From contig JBGARJ010000010.1 of assembly GCA_044230315.1 (NCBI GenBank), positions 62,001 to 126,000 of the forward strand: a stretch of 64,000 nucleotides of DNA. The letters are read 5' to 3'. Positions 9,100 through 16,805 of this stretch are shown here, in pieces. The notes under the pieces are model-generated. The model worked only from the letters and a program-made list of their open reading frames with translations. It searched no databases and was not told the DNA's origin. Source of the DNA: M3007 sp044230315. GTDB lineage: Bacteria; Bacteroidota; Bacteroidia; Chitinophagales; Saprospiraceae. Position 1 is the first letter of the stretch, and each line of letters opens with the position of its first letter. A program made the translations under genes and the position numbers.

Positions 9100-9495
9100 A
9101 TGGAACCCCTCACGATAGAAGTACGCTGTTTGCTGAATCCCAACGATTTGCGTTGGAACAACATTGAAACCATTACCCTGGAAATCGGTTACCCGGGCCT
9201 GAGCGGCCAGATCCTCTGGAAGCATATCGCCTGGATACAGGAACCTTCCGCCGGCTTCGTGCGCACCTTTGCGCATGCCATTTGGGCCCGGCAAACGGCC
9301 GACAGTGTGCTGGTTTTTGAATTCATGCCGGTGCTGCCGGCGGAAACCGGGAGACTGGAAAAAAAATACTGCTACCGGGTCCATCAATTGGAACCGGATG
9401 GATACCTGCGCCGGTCGCCGGTGCAAAGTGCCGACGGCGCGCATCAGAATGATCTGTTCTTGTTTACACCCTGTTACCCAGCCCCTACCACCTGA
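9100..9495 (+). CDS. Hypothetical protein, 131 residues
   Basis: A 131-residue frame starting at ATG 9100 with no signal peptide and no TM segment. It begins MEPLTIEVRCLLNPNDLRWNN and includes VLVFEFMPVLPAETG. The alternation of beta-like segments suggests a small globular fold. I do not recognise the family. Support for coding is moderate: reasonable amino-acid composition, an upstream promoter-like element at 8914-8968, and a strong terminator at 9654-9694. About 160 bp separate its stop from that terminator, which is long for a simple 3' UTR and may hold part of an RNA element. Confidence 0.5.
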   Translation: MEPLTIEVRCLLNPNDLRWNNIETITLEIGYPGLSGQILWKHIAWIQEPSAGFVRTFAHAIWARQTADSVLVFEFMPVLPAETGRLEKKYCYRVHQLEPDGYLRRSPVQSADGAHQNDLFLFTPCYPAPTT

Positions 9496-9653
9496 AACCC
9501 TGTTGGTCCAAATGCCCCAAATGCCTTGGCTCAGTACCTGAACCCTGATCAACCAAATTGTTCTCCGGCGTATCCGACGCGCCTTGGCTCCAAACCCCAC
9601 GAAGACCAAGTGACCGGGTTGAGCGTCGGGTCACCTTGCCGGATGAACAAATT

Positions 9654-9694
9654 AAACGCCCATTTTCTGCCCGGTGAAACGGGGCGTTTTTTTT
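9654..9694 (+). terminator. Intrinsic terminator, block 1
   Basis: Stem AAACGCCC (9654-9661) pairs with GGGCGTTT (9682-9689), followed by an uninterrupted run of T to 9694. The loop is about 20 bases. It would end a transcript that includes the 9100 gene and the downstream block 1. Confidence 0.8.
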
Positions 9695-9721
9695 AAGGAT
9701 AGGAGAATACAGTAAATACGG

Positions 9722-9785
9722 GTGGAAGTGAAGCGCAGTTTTGTGTTTTTTTCCACACATGCAACCCCAGACCTTTGTATCATCA
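9722..9785 (+). promoter_or_regulatory. Upstream element, copy B of a duplicated promoter-like sequence
   Basis: TGGAAGTGAAGCGCA is identical to copy A at 8914. It is followed by TTTTGTGTTT and, 24 bp after GTGTTT, by CTTTGT and ATCA. This copy lies 28 bp after the block 1 terminator and upstream of block 2, which holds no credible gene, so it may drive a small RNA. Confidence 0.4.
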
Positions 9786-10103
9786 AATGCGACTAAAGCC
9801 GGGAATGGCGGGGGCCAATTTTTTCCCGGCAGGCGGCTAATTTGCCTCAGCACCTTTCCAAGCCAAATGGAAGACGATCCCCGGAAACCAAGCCCTGTTG
9901 GACCAGCCCCTTAAACCAGCCCCGAAAACTAAATGGGAACGAAACCCCTTCAAACCGCTCAAAAACCGTTACCCTGCTGGTCAGTTCCCAGTTGACCGCA
10001 GGCACCATTTTCAATTTGGCCGAAGCCATGCTCCCTGTATGACCACGCCAGATGAACAACAGAACGCCCGTTTCCAGGACTTCCGGAAACGGGCTGTTTT
10101 ATT
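9786..10103 (+). ncRNA. Candidate small RNA (block 2), boundaries approximate
   Basis: Between promoter-like copy B and the terminator at 10066-10100 there are roughly 300 bp with no credible frame but several inverted repeats, and with motifs shared with block 1. Known RNAs were considered: no RNase P, tmRNA or SRP signature was found. 6S RNA cannot be excluded by eye. The call rests only on promoter, structure, terminator and duplication. Confidence 0.3.
10066..10103 (+). terminator. Intrinsic terminator, block 2
   Basis: GCCCGTTTCC (10066-10075) pairs perfectly with GGAAACGGGC (10085-10094), loop AGGACTTCC, then TGTTTTATT. Flanking AACAG and CTGTT extend the stem with a small bulge. No plus-strand gene lies directly upstream, so it probably ends a non-coding transcript. 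Confidence 0.75.
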
Positions 10104-10314
10104 AGCGCATGGTTGGATTTTCTTGCTCCGGCGAAATCGCGAAAATTTCAGCGCACACCAGGCAAATTTTGCAGGCGTATGCGGGTATCCCGCCGAAAAT
10201 TTAAACATGCCAAGGCTCTAGGGAATGAAATTCTCCGTTTGTTGCCCGGCAATGAAACCCCAACCTTGTACTTATGCGCCGCCCTTGCGGGCATAGATCG
10301 CTGCGATCCGTTGT

Positions 10315-10758
10315 TCAGACCAGGGTAGCCTCCAACTCGATCGGCACGGCTGCCAGCGCTTTGCTGACCGGGCACCCCGCCTTGGCCGCTTGCGCGTGTT
10401 CCATGAATTGTTCGGCGCTAAGGCCCGGCACCGAGGCCTCAAGGTGCAGGGTGATTTTCATAAAGGTCCAGCCGCCGCTGCTGTTGTCCATATCTATCGT
10501 CGATGAACAGCGCAGTTCAGTAGGGGTGAAGCCCTCTTTACTCAAGCGGAAACTCAGGGCCATGATATAGCAGCCGGCGTGTGCGGCGGCGACGAGTTCT
10601 TCTGGATTGGTGCCTGCCCGGCCATCTTCATTTTGAAACCGGAGTTTGGCGGAATACGGCGTGTTTTGGAAGACGCCGGACGGGCCGTTCAGCGAGCCGG
10701 AGCCTTCCGCGCCGGAGCCGTGCCACACGGCGGAAGCAGTGCGTTTGAATGATGCCAT
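10315..10758 (-). CDS. OsmC/Ohr-family peroxiredoxin-like protein
   Basis: A 147-residue OsmC-type protein that uses a pair of cysteines to reduce organic hydroperoxides. The first redox Cys is at 63 in AAAHAGCYIMALSF and the second at 129 in AAKAGCPVSKAL, which are the two family positions. NPEELVAAAHAGC is the classic OsmC signature, which separates it from Ohr. The length matches the family. It starts at the ATG complementary to 10756-10758. It is a single-gene unit; GlyRS begins on the other strand about 230 bp away. Cytoplasmic, with a likely role in oxidative or osmotic stress. Confidence 0.93.
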   Translation of the reverse strand: MASFKRTASAVWHGSGAEGSGSLNGPSGVFQNTPYSAKLRFQNEDGRAGTNPEELVAAAHAGCYIMALSFRLSKEGFTPTELRCSSTIDMDNSSGGWTFMKITLHLEASVPGLSAEQFMEHAQAAKAGCPVSKALAAVPIELEATLV

Positions 10759-10987
10759 ACGTTTGAATGTTAAGCGTAGTAATAGAATGGTTTAGATACC
10801 TCAAAAGTTGGCGAGTTAACAAGCCCTGGGGCGTTTGGTTCGAAACTTGCAGTAAAACTTTCCGGCTGTTTCATTTTGCGGCGCCGGGCGGTTTTATTTT
10901 TCTGCTCAATTTCCGCACCTTTGCGCCGCTTTTTTCAGCATTTTTCAACCTTCACTTATCCGCCCATCGGGGATGGGCGCTACCTGT

Positions 10988-12535
10988 ATGCAAGAAGAAC
11001 TCTTCAAACGACTCGTTTCCCACTGCAAAGAATATGGTTTCATTTATCCGTCCTCTGAAGTGTACGACGGACTGGGTGGGGTGTACGATTACGGCCCGAT
11101 GGGCGCCGAACTGAAAAATAATATCAAGGAATACTGGTGGAAGGCTATGGTTCAGCTCCATGAAAACATTGTCGGATTGGACAGCGCCATTTTTATGCAC
11201 CCGAAGATCTGGAAAGCCTCCGGCCACGTGGATGCGTTCAACGATCCCCTTATCGACAACAAGGATTCCAAGAAGCGCTACCGCGCCGACCAACTGATCG
11301 AGGGCGAGATCGACAAACTGGAGGCCAAAATTGAAAAAGAGGTAGAAAAGGCCCGCAAGAAGTTTGACCATTTTGACGAAGCGCTGTTCCGCAGCACCAA
11401 TGCCCGCGTGCTCGACTGGGCCCAACGTGCCGACGCCATCGCCAAACGTCTGGCGAACGCAATGAAAGTCAATGATTTGGCCGATATCAAGGCCTTGATC
11501 GAAGAATTGGAAATTGCCGACCCCGACAGCGGCTCGCGCAACTGGACCGAGGTTCGGCAGTTCAACCTCATGTTCAGCACCCAGATGTCGAACATCGCCG
11601 GCGAAGAAGGCAAATTGTATCTCCGCCCCGAAACGGCGCAGGGGATTTTTGTGAACTTCCTGAACGTCCAAAAAACCACCCGCCAAAAGGTGCCGTTCGG
11701 GATTGCCCAAATCGGCAAAGCCTTCCGGAACGAGATCGTCGCGCGGCAGTTCATTTTCCGCATGCGCGAATTCGAGCAGATGGAAATGCAGTATTTCATC
11801 CGCCCCGGCTCTGAAATGGAATGGTACCAGTACTGGAAAGAAAAGCGCATGGCCTGGCATCGCGCCGTTTCACCGGCCGGAAAACTGCGTTTTAAAGACC
11901 ACGACAACCTGGCGCACTACGCCAACGCCGCCGTGGATATTCAGTTTGAATTTCCGTTTGGGTTCAAGGAACTCGAAGGTATTCACTCCCGCACCGACTT
12001 CGACCTGGGCAACCATCAGGCCCTGTCGGGCAAAAAAATGCAGTATTTCGACCCCGAACTCAACGAAGCATACGTGCCCTATGTGGTGGAAACATCCGTT
12101 GGGGTAGACCGCATGTTTCTTTCGATCCTGAGCAATGCCCTGGTTGACGAAACGGTGCCCGACGCACAAGGGGAAGACAGTACGCGTACCGTACTGCGCA
12201 TTCCACCTGCCCTGGCGCCGATCAAATGCGCCGTATTGCCTATCGTGCGCAACAAGGAGGAATTGGTGGAAAAAGCCCGCGACATCTTCGATCGCCTGAA
12301 ACCGCATTTCCTGTGTCAGTACGACGAAAAGGATGCGATCGGCCGCCGGTACCGCCGGCAGGATGCCATTGGCACGCCGTACTGCGTGACAGTCGATTTT
12401 GAAACGCTGGAGAACGATACCGTGACGTTGCGCGAGCGCGACTCCATGCAGCAGGAGCGCGTGCCGGTGAGCCAGGTAGCCGCCTTGGTCCGGGAGAAAA
12501 CCGACTTGTTCCGGTTGCTGGAGAACCTGGCTTGA
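10988..12535 (+). CDS. glyQS: Glycine--tRNA ligase (alpha2 type)
   Basis: A 515-residue class II glycyl-tRNA synthetase that charges tRNA-Gly. ATG 10988 (MQEELFKRLVSHCKEYGFIY) is preferred over ATG 10973, as it matches the usual family start. Visible elements are SSEVYDGLGGVYDYGPMG (motif 1 region), LRPETAQGIFVNFLN (motif 2 region), a catalytic FRNEI segment, and ETSVGVDRMFLSIL (motif 3). The C-terminal anticodon-binding domain begins near APIKCAVLPIV. A charged helical insertion lies around residues 85-170 (KLEAKIEKEVEKARKKF), typical of this family. A strong terminator follows at 12568-12603. Confidence 0.97.
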   Translation: MQEELFKRLVSHCKEYGFIYPSSEVYDGLGGVYDYGPMGAELKNNIKEYWWKAMVQLHENIVGLDSAIFMHPKIWKASGHVDAFNDPLIDNKDSKKRYRADQLIEGEIDKLEAKIEKEVEKARKKFDHFDEALFRSTNARVLDWAQRADAIAKRLANAMKVNDLADIKALIEELEIADPDSGSRNWTEVRQFNLMFSTQMSNIAGEEGKLYLRPETAQGIFVNFLNVQKTTRQKVPFGIAQIGKAFRNEIVARQFIFRMREFEQMEMQYFIRPGSEMEWYQYWKEKRMAWHRAVSPAGKLRFKDHDNLAHYANAAVDIQFEFPFGFKELEGIHSRTDFDLGNHQALSGKKMQYFDPELNEAYVPYVVETSVGVDRMFLSILSNALVDETVPDAQGEDSTRTVLRIPPALAPIKCAVLPIVRNKEELVEKARDIFDRLKPHFLCQYDEKDAIGRRYRRQDAIGTPYCVTVDFETLENDTVTLRERDSMQQERVPVSQVAALVREKTDLFRLLENLA

Positions 12536-12897
12536 TATTTTTCTGTACCTGTAAATGCCTTGTTTTCAAAAAGGTTTGTCGGTCTCTTGACAAACCTTTT
12601 TTGGTTTTAATACCATATGGGCTTTGACGGGCTGCGGAAAACATTACCTTTACGGCGGTTTCTTTCTCATGAGGAGTCGAATGCTCAGGAAGGTTCGACT
12701 TCGGGTAATTCCCCCCGCCCAGGTTTAGTTGGTTTACTCCTTAATTACTGACCGTGTTGCAACATACCCTAGTGTATCTTGCTACTGGTACGTTTTTTGT
12801 ATTAAACTGTTCTTCAGAACCGTTCATCCGTACCCTCCCTTCCTGAAGCCGTTACAATCGTTTGTAATTTATTCTGCATCACCAAAACGAAGCACTT
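12536..12897. other. Intergenic region before the adhesin operon
   Basis: This is 362 bp holding the glyQS terminator and then the 5' region of the PorP/SprF operon. A short hairpin, AGTCGAA (12677-12683) with TTCGACT (12696-12702), lies about 200 bp before the GTG start. No other gene is supported. The stretch after 12740 is AT-richer than its neighbours, as expected for a promoter region. Confidence 0.5.
12568..12603 (+). terminator. Intrinsic terminator after glyQS
   Basis: AAAAAGGTTTGTC (12568-12580) and GACAAACCTTTTT (12589-12601) form a perfect 13-bp stem with an 8-base loop. The A and T runs flanking the stem would let it work in both directions. Confidence 0.92.
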
Positions 12898-13935
12898 GTG
12901 AAGAGGACGCTATCCCTACGCCATATTCTATTCCTTGTTGCGTTTGCCGCCACGGCGTTTTCGCTCCCGGGTCAGGATATCCATTTCTCCCAGTTTGGCA
13001 ACTCCCCCTTGAACCTGAACCCTGGTCTGAACGGCGTTTTTGGCGGCGATATGCGCTTTGTTGCCAACTACCGCAACCAGTGGCGCGGGGTGCCGGTGCC
13101 CTACAATACGTTTTCGGGCAGCGTTGAAAACAAGATATATTACCGGCACAACGCCTTCGACCGGTATCTGACCGGTACCTTGTTGATCAATTACGACCGC
13201 CAGGGTAGCTTGCGCCTGACGTCCCTCCAAATCGGAATACCCATCGGCATCACCCACCCCCTGGGCAAGAACAGTTTCCTGTCGTTTGCCTTTACACCGG
13301 CTTTTGGCCAACGGTCGTTCGATACGCACAACTGGAGTTTCGACGAGCAGTTTGTCGATTGCATGTACAATCCAACCGCCGTCATCATGGAAGATGGATT
13401 GCTCTCGAGCACCAACCTCCAATATTTTGACCTCAGTACGGGCCTCAACTTCCGGTATTACGCGCCGCGAAACCGGACCCGTCTCGATTTTGGCGGCGGC
13501 CTGCACCACGTGAACCGCCCGAATCAGGATTTTTGGACCAATGCAAAAGATGTGCACCTGGCGTCGCGCCTGGCGCTTTATGGCATGGGCGCTATTCAAA
13601 TGGCGTCCAATTTTGATCTCATGCTGCAGGTTCAGTACCAGGAACAAGGCGCTTACCGCGAGATCGTGTATGGCGCCGGAGCGCGTTTCCTCCTGAATGC
13701 CAAGCCTTACCAGGAGCTAGCCGTTCAGGTGGGCGCCGATTTCCGGCAGCGCTACACCGATGCCTTCCTTCCGCACGTGGAAGTACTGTGGCGTACCTGG
13801 GTGCTTGGTTTTTCGTACGACGTCAACCTGTCCGATTTCCGTGTCGCCACCGACAACCGCGGCGGCCCCGAGGTGGCGCTTATCTACCGGTTGTACAAGA
13901 TAAAACCTGTTAACAAACAATGCCCGATCGATTGA
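12898..13935 (+). CDS. PorP/SprF family type IX secretion-associated outer-membrane protein
   Basis: A 345-residue protein with a signal peptide (LFLVAFAATAFSLPGQ) and the PorP/SprF signature straight after it: DIHFSQFGNSPLNLNPGLNG, then RFVANYRNQWRGVPVPYNTF. The rest is a beta-barrel with many aromatic strands, ending at a short tail. In gliding Bacteroidota, SprF-type proteins help move or hold a specific giant substrate such as SprB at the surface. The start codon is GTG 12898. It is the first gene of an apparent three-gene unit: the PorE-like gene starts 17 bp after its stop and the SprB-like gene follows. This arrangement argues that the partner substrate is the adhesin at 16806. Confidence 0.93.
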   Translation: MKRTLSLRHILFLVAFAATAFSLPGQDIHFSQFGNSPLNLNPGLNGVFGGDMRFVANYRNQWRGVPVPYNTFSGSVENKIYYRHNAFDRYLTGTLLINYDRQGSLRLTSLQIGIPIGITHPLGKNSFLSFAFTPAFGQRSFDTHNWSFDEQFVDCMYNPTAVIMEDGLLSSTNLQYFDLSTGLNFRYYAPRNRTRLDFGGGLHHVNRPNQDFWTNAKDVHLASRLALYGMGAIQMASNFDLMLQVQYQEQGAYREIVYGAGARFLLNAKPYQELAVQVGADFRQRYTDAFLPHVEVLWRTWVLGFSYDVNLSDFRVATDNRGGPEVALIYRLYKIKPVNKQCPID

Positions 13936-13952
13936 TCACATCTCACTGATCT

Positions 13953-16769
13953 ATGTTGAAATTTACAACTGTACTGATTCCATTTTTCGTCCTGTTAGCC
14001 TGCGGCGTTGCCCGGGCGCAACAAGGTATACCGGAAAGGATCGGCGCTAATATCGATCGCGCACCTTCCCTGCAGGCGTTGGAAAACAAGGCCAAAAAAA
14101 GTTACAACGACGGCGATTATTATACAGCTATCCAATACTATCAGCGTATCCTGAATATCGATAGTTTGAATATCGGCGCCCTCGAAGGGCTCGGCGAATC
14201 GGCTCTGGCCTATACCCGTTATGATGTGGCGGCCAATGCTTACCTGACGTTGATCCGTCAAAATCTGGTGGACGCCGACCCCTCGGTATTGGTTGGATTG
14301 GCTGATGCCCGTTATCGCCAGATGGAGTATGCCGAAGCCAGGCAATTGTACCATATGGCCGATAGTTTGTCGGCTGCAGATGCCAAGACAAAGGCGTTGG
14401 CGGTTGCCGGCGTTCAAAATTGCAGCTGGGCCATCCAGGTTCAAAAGGACCTCGCTCCGATCGACCTCGACAGCCTGCGCGACTATGTCAACACCGAATA
14501 TTCGGAGTATTCCTCGGTATGGACCGACGACATGTTGTACTACGCCTCTTACAGCGAGCCGTATAAAAATGATTCTACCCGTTTACTGATAAAAACCATG
14601 ACCGCCCGCCCCCAGCCGGATGGAAGCATTTCGGTACAGGCAACCAATTTCAACGAGAAAAAACGGCACACTGCTTACGTAACCTTCAATCGCGAAAAGA
14701 CTGTGGTGTATTACGCCGTTGGCAAATACGTGGAAGGAAAAGCGATCCGGTTCGAGTTGTACCGGCGGAAGCGAAACGGCGACAGTAGTTGGGGCAACGC
14801 GGAGAAATTGCCCAAGACGATCAACGTCCGGGGGTACACCAGTACGCAACCCAGTCTTTGTGTTTTGCCGGGTGATCAGGCCGAAACGCTGTTCTTTGTC
14901 AGCGACCGGCCGGGCGGCAAGGGCCGGAAAGATATCTGGTTTGCCCGGATTCAAAATGATACGTTCTCTGCGCCGGTCAACCTGGAAGCGCTCAACACGG
15001 ATGGCGACGATGTGACCCCGTATTTCCATGCCGGCACCGGTACCTTGTACTTTAGTTCGACCGGTCGTCAGGGGCTGGGCGGTTTCGATATTTACCGTTC
15101 CGACCGGACGGATAATGGCGGCTGGTCTGCTCCCGAGCACCTGCCCGCACCGCTCAACTCCAATGCAAACGACGTATTTTACTCATTGTCCGAAAACGGC
15201 CGTATTGCATTCTTTTCGTCCAACCGCGATGGCGCCAAAAACTTCTCCGAAGAAGATTGCTGCTACGATATTTTTAAATCCGGACAGGATAAGCCCGAGA
15301 TCAAAATCACCGCTTGCAACGAGGAAACCGGCGATACCTTGAACCATACGGAAATGCGTTTGCTGGAGCTTACGCCCAACGGCGCTACCGAACTGAGTAA
15401 AGTAACGGTGCCCGGTTCCCTGCATTCGTTCCCGTTGCTGCCGGGCAAGTCCTATATGATCATTACGTCGAAAACGGGTTTTATTCCGGACACGTTTAAT
15501 TTTGATACGCCCCAGAAAATTTGGGACCAGGAGCTCGCCGCCAGGTGTTGTTTGAAACCGGCGCGGGTAAACCTCCTGGTGTCGGTGGTAGATGGCGATT
15601 CGCTCCAACCGCTGACCGGAGCCATGGTGCTGTTCCGCGATCTTTCGCACCTGCAACCCAACGGCGACGTGGAAACCGGCCCCGCCGGCGGCCCGCTGGC
15701 GTCCTTGCAACGCAATGATCCGGATAGCTCGGTGTATAATTTCGATTTGTTGTTCGAACATACTTATTCTGTGGCAGCCTCGAAGGAAGGGTTCACATCC
15801 GACTCTTCCGACATTTCTACCCTTGGACTACAGGGAGACACCACCATTCGCCGGGAGTTAAAATTGCGGCGTGGACTCAACCTCGACGCCTATGTGTTTG
15901 ACGACATCAAAAAGGATCCTCTGAACGATGTGTTGATCCGGCTCGTCGAGTTGGATTCGGTCAAAAACCCGATCCGGGAGTGGGTCTATCCGACAGGTCC
16001 GGACCACAACGATTACCACACGGTCATCAATTACGACAGTCGTTACCGGATCGTTGCCACCAAAGAAAAGTATTCGAAAGACTCGCTTGAGTTTCGGACT
16101 GATGACCTGGAAAAAATACCCTTTCAGCGGATCCGGAAAGAATTGTTTCTGCGTCCGCTGGAGTTGACCGCGTATCTGCCGATTACGCTGTATTTTGACA
16201 ATGACGAACCGGAAAAGCGCACCTGGGCGACCACTACGCCCAAGGAATACCGCGAGACCTACCTGCCGTATTATAACCGCAAACAAGAATTTATCGACAA
16301 CTTTTCAGCAGGGCTTACGGGCGAGGCGTTGACCGCAGCGCAGTTTGACTTGGATACCTTTTTTGAACGGCGGGTGCGCGGCGAATGGAACCGGATGCGC
16401 ATGTTTTCGGAGGTGCTGTATGAAATGTTGCTCAACGGCGACCAGATTAATATCCGGATCAGCGGTTTTGCATCCCCGCTGGCCAGTTCCGAATACAATA
16501 AAAACCTGACGTCTCGTCGCGTAAGCAGTATAATGAATCACTTTTCCATTTTCGACGGCGGGATCTACGAGCCGTTTATTCAATCGGGTCAGTTGAAGTT
16601 GATACGGGTTCCCAACGGCGATTCAAAGGCGCCGACAACGGTCAATGATGACCCTAAAAAGCGGCGCTTATCGGTGTTCAGCGTTGGGGCTTCTAAAGAA
16701 CGGCGGGTGGAAATTATCGGGGTGGATATAAATGGAGATGAAATTCCGATATCGTTTCCCCAAAAATAA
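13953..16769 (+). CDS. PorE-like protein: TPR, PD40 propeller, CarboxypepD-reg and OmpA-type C-terminus
   Basis: A 938-residue exported protein with a signal peptide ending ARAQ. Residues about 35-170 are TPR helices (AKKSYNDGDYYTAIQYYQR). Residues about 280-430 carry PD40/WD-like blades such as LFFVSDRPGGKGRKDIWFA and GTLYFSSTGRQGLGGFDIY. Carboxypeptidase-regulatory-like segments follow (about 500-720). The C-terminus (about 740-900) resembles a divergent OmpA domain, with ITLYFDNDEP and ISGFASPLASSEYNKNL then SRRVSSIMNHF. PorE proteins of this layout link the T9SS machinery to peptidoglycan. It sits between the PorP/SprF gene and the giant adhesin gene, 17 bp after the former. Confidence 0.88.
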   Translation: MLKFTTVLIPFFVLLACGVARAQQGIPERIGANIDRAPSLQALENKAKKSYNDGDYYTAIQYYQRILNIDSLNIGALEGLGESALAYTRYDVAANAYLTLIRQNLVDADPSVLVGLADARYRQMEYAEARQLYHMADSLSAADAKTKALAVAGVQNCSWAIQVQKDLAPIDLDSLRDYVNTEYSEYSSVWTDDMLYYASYSEPYKNDSTRLLIKTMTARPQPDGSISVQATNFNEKKRHTAYVTFNREKTVVYYAVGKYVEGKAIRFELYRRKRNGDSSWGNAEKLPKTINVRGYTSTQPSLCVLPGDQAETLFFVSDRPGGKGRKDIWFARIQNDTFSAPVNLEALNTDGDDVTPYFHAGTGTLYFSSTGRQGLGGFDIYRSDRTDNGGWSAPEHLPAPLNSNANDVFYSLSENGRIAFFSSNRDGAKNFSEEDCCYDIFKSGQDKPEIKITACNEETGDTLNHTEMRLLELTPNGATELSKVTVPGSLHSFPLLPGKSYMIITSKTGFIPDTFNFDTPQKIWDQELAARCCLKPARVNLLVSVVDGDSLQPLTGAMVLFRDLSHLQPNGDVETGPAGGPLASLQRNDPDSSVYNFDLLFEHTYSVAASKEGFTSDSSDISTLGLQGDTTIRRELKLRRGLNLDAYVFDDIKKDPLNDVLIRLVELDSVKNPIREWVYPTGPDHNDYHTVINYDSRYRIVATKEKYSKDSLEFRTDDLEKIPFQRIRKELFLRPLELTAYLPITLYFDNDEPEKRTWATTTPKEYRETYLPYYNRKQEFIDNFSAGLTGEALTAAQFDLDTFFERRVRGEWNRMRMFSEVLYEMLLNGDQINIRISGFASPLASSEYNKNLTSRRVSSIMNHFSIFDGGIYEPFIQSGQLKLIRVPNGDSKAPTTVNDDPKKRRLSVFSVGASKERRVEIIGVDINGDEIPISFPQK

Positions 16770-16805
16770 AACCGGAAGAAGGTCTTTACCGGATTGATCA
16801 ATGCC

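Larger units (their letters stand above)
9496..10314. other. Long intergenic region with two similar terminated units
   Basis: This is 819 bp with no convincing gene. It contains two blocks that share motifs in the same order. Block 1 has CCCTGTTGGTCCA (from 9498), GATGAACAA (9642-9650) and a terminator stem beginning AACGCCC. Block 2 has CCCTGTTGGACCA (from 9893), GATGAACAA (10051-10059) and AACGCCC. The motif spacing is 141 and 155 bp. Block 2 is preceded by promoter-like copy B. Each block also holds an inner hairpin (GTGACC...GGTCAC at about 9610-9634; GGTCA...TGACC at about 9981-10004). Two paralogous small RNAs, or one transcript tail and a decayed copy, are the likeliest explanations. 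Confidence 0.45.

Noticed and set aside
9485..9853. A 122-codon minus-strand frame
   Set aside because: It crosses a clear plus-strand terminator and a duplicated promoter-like element.
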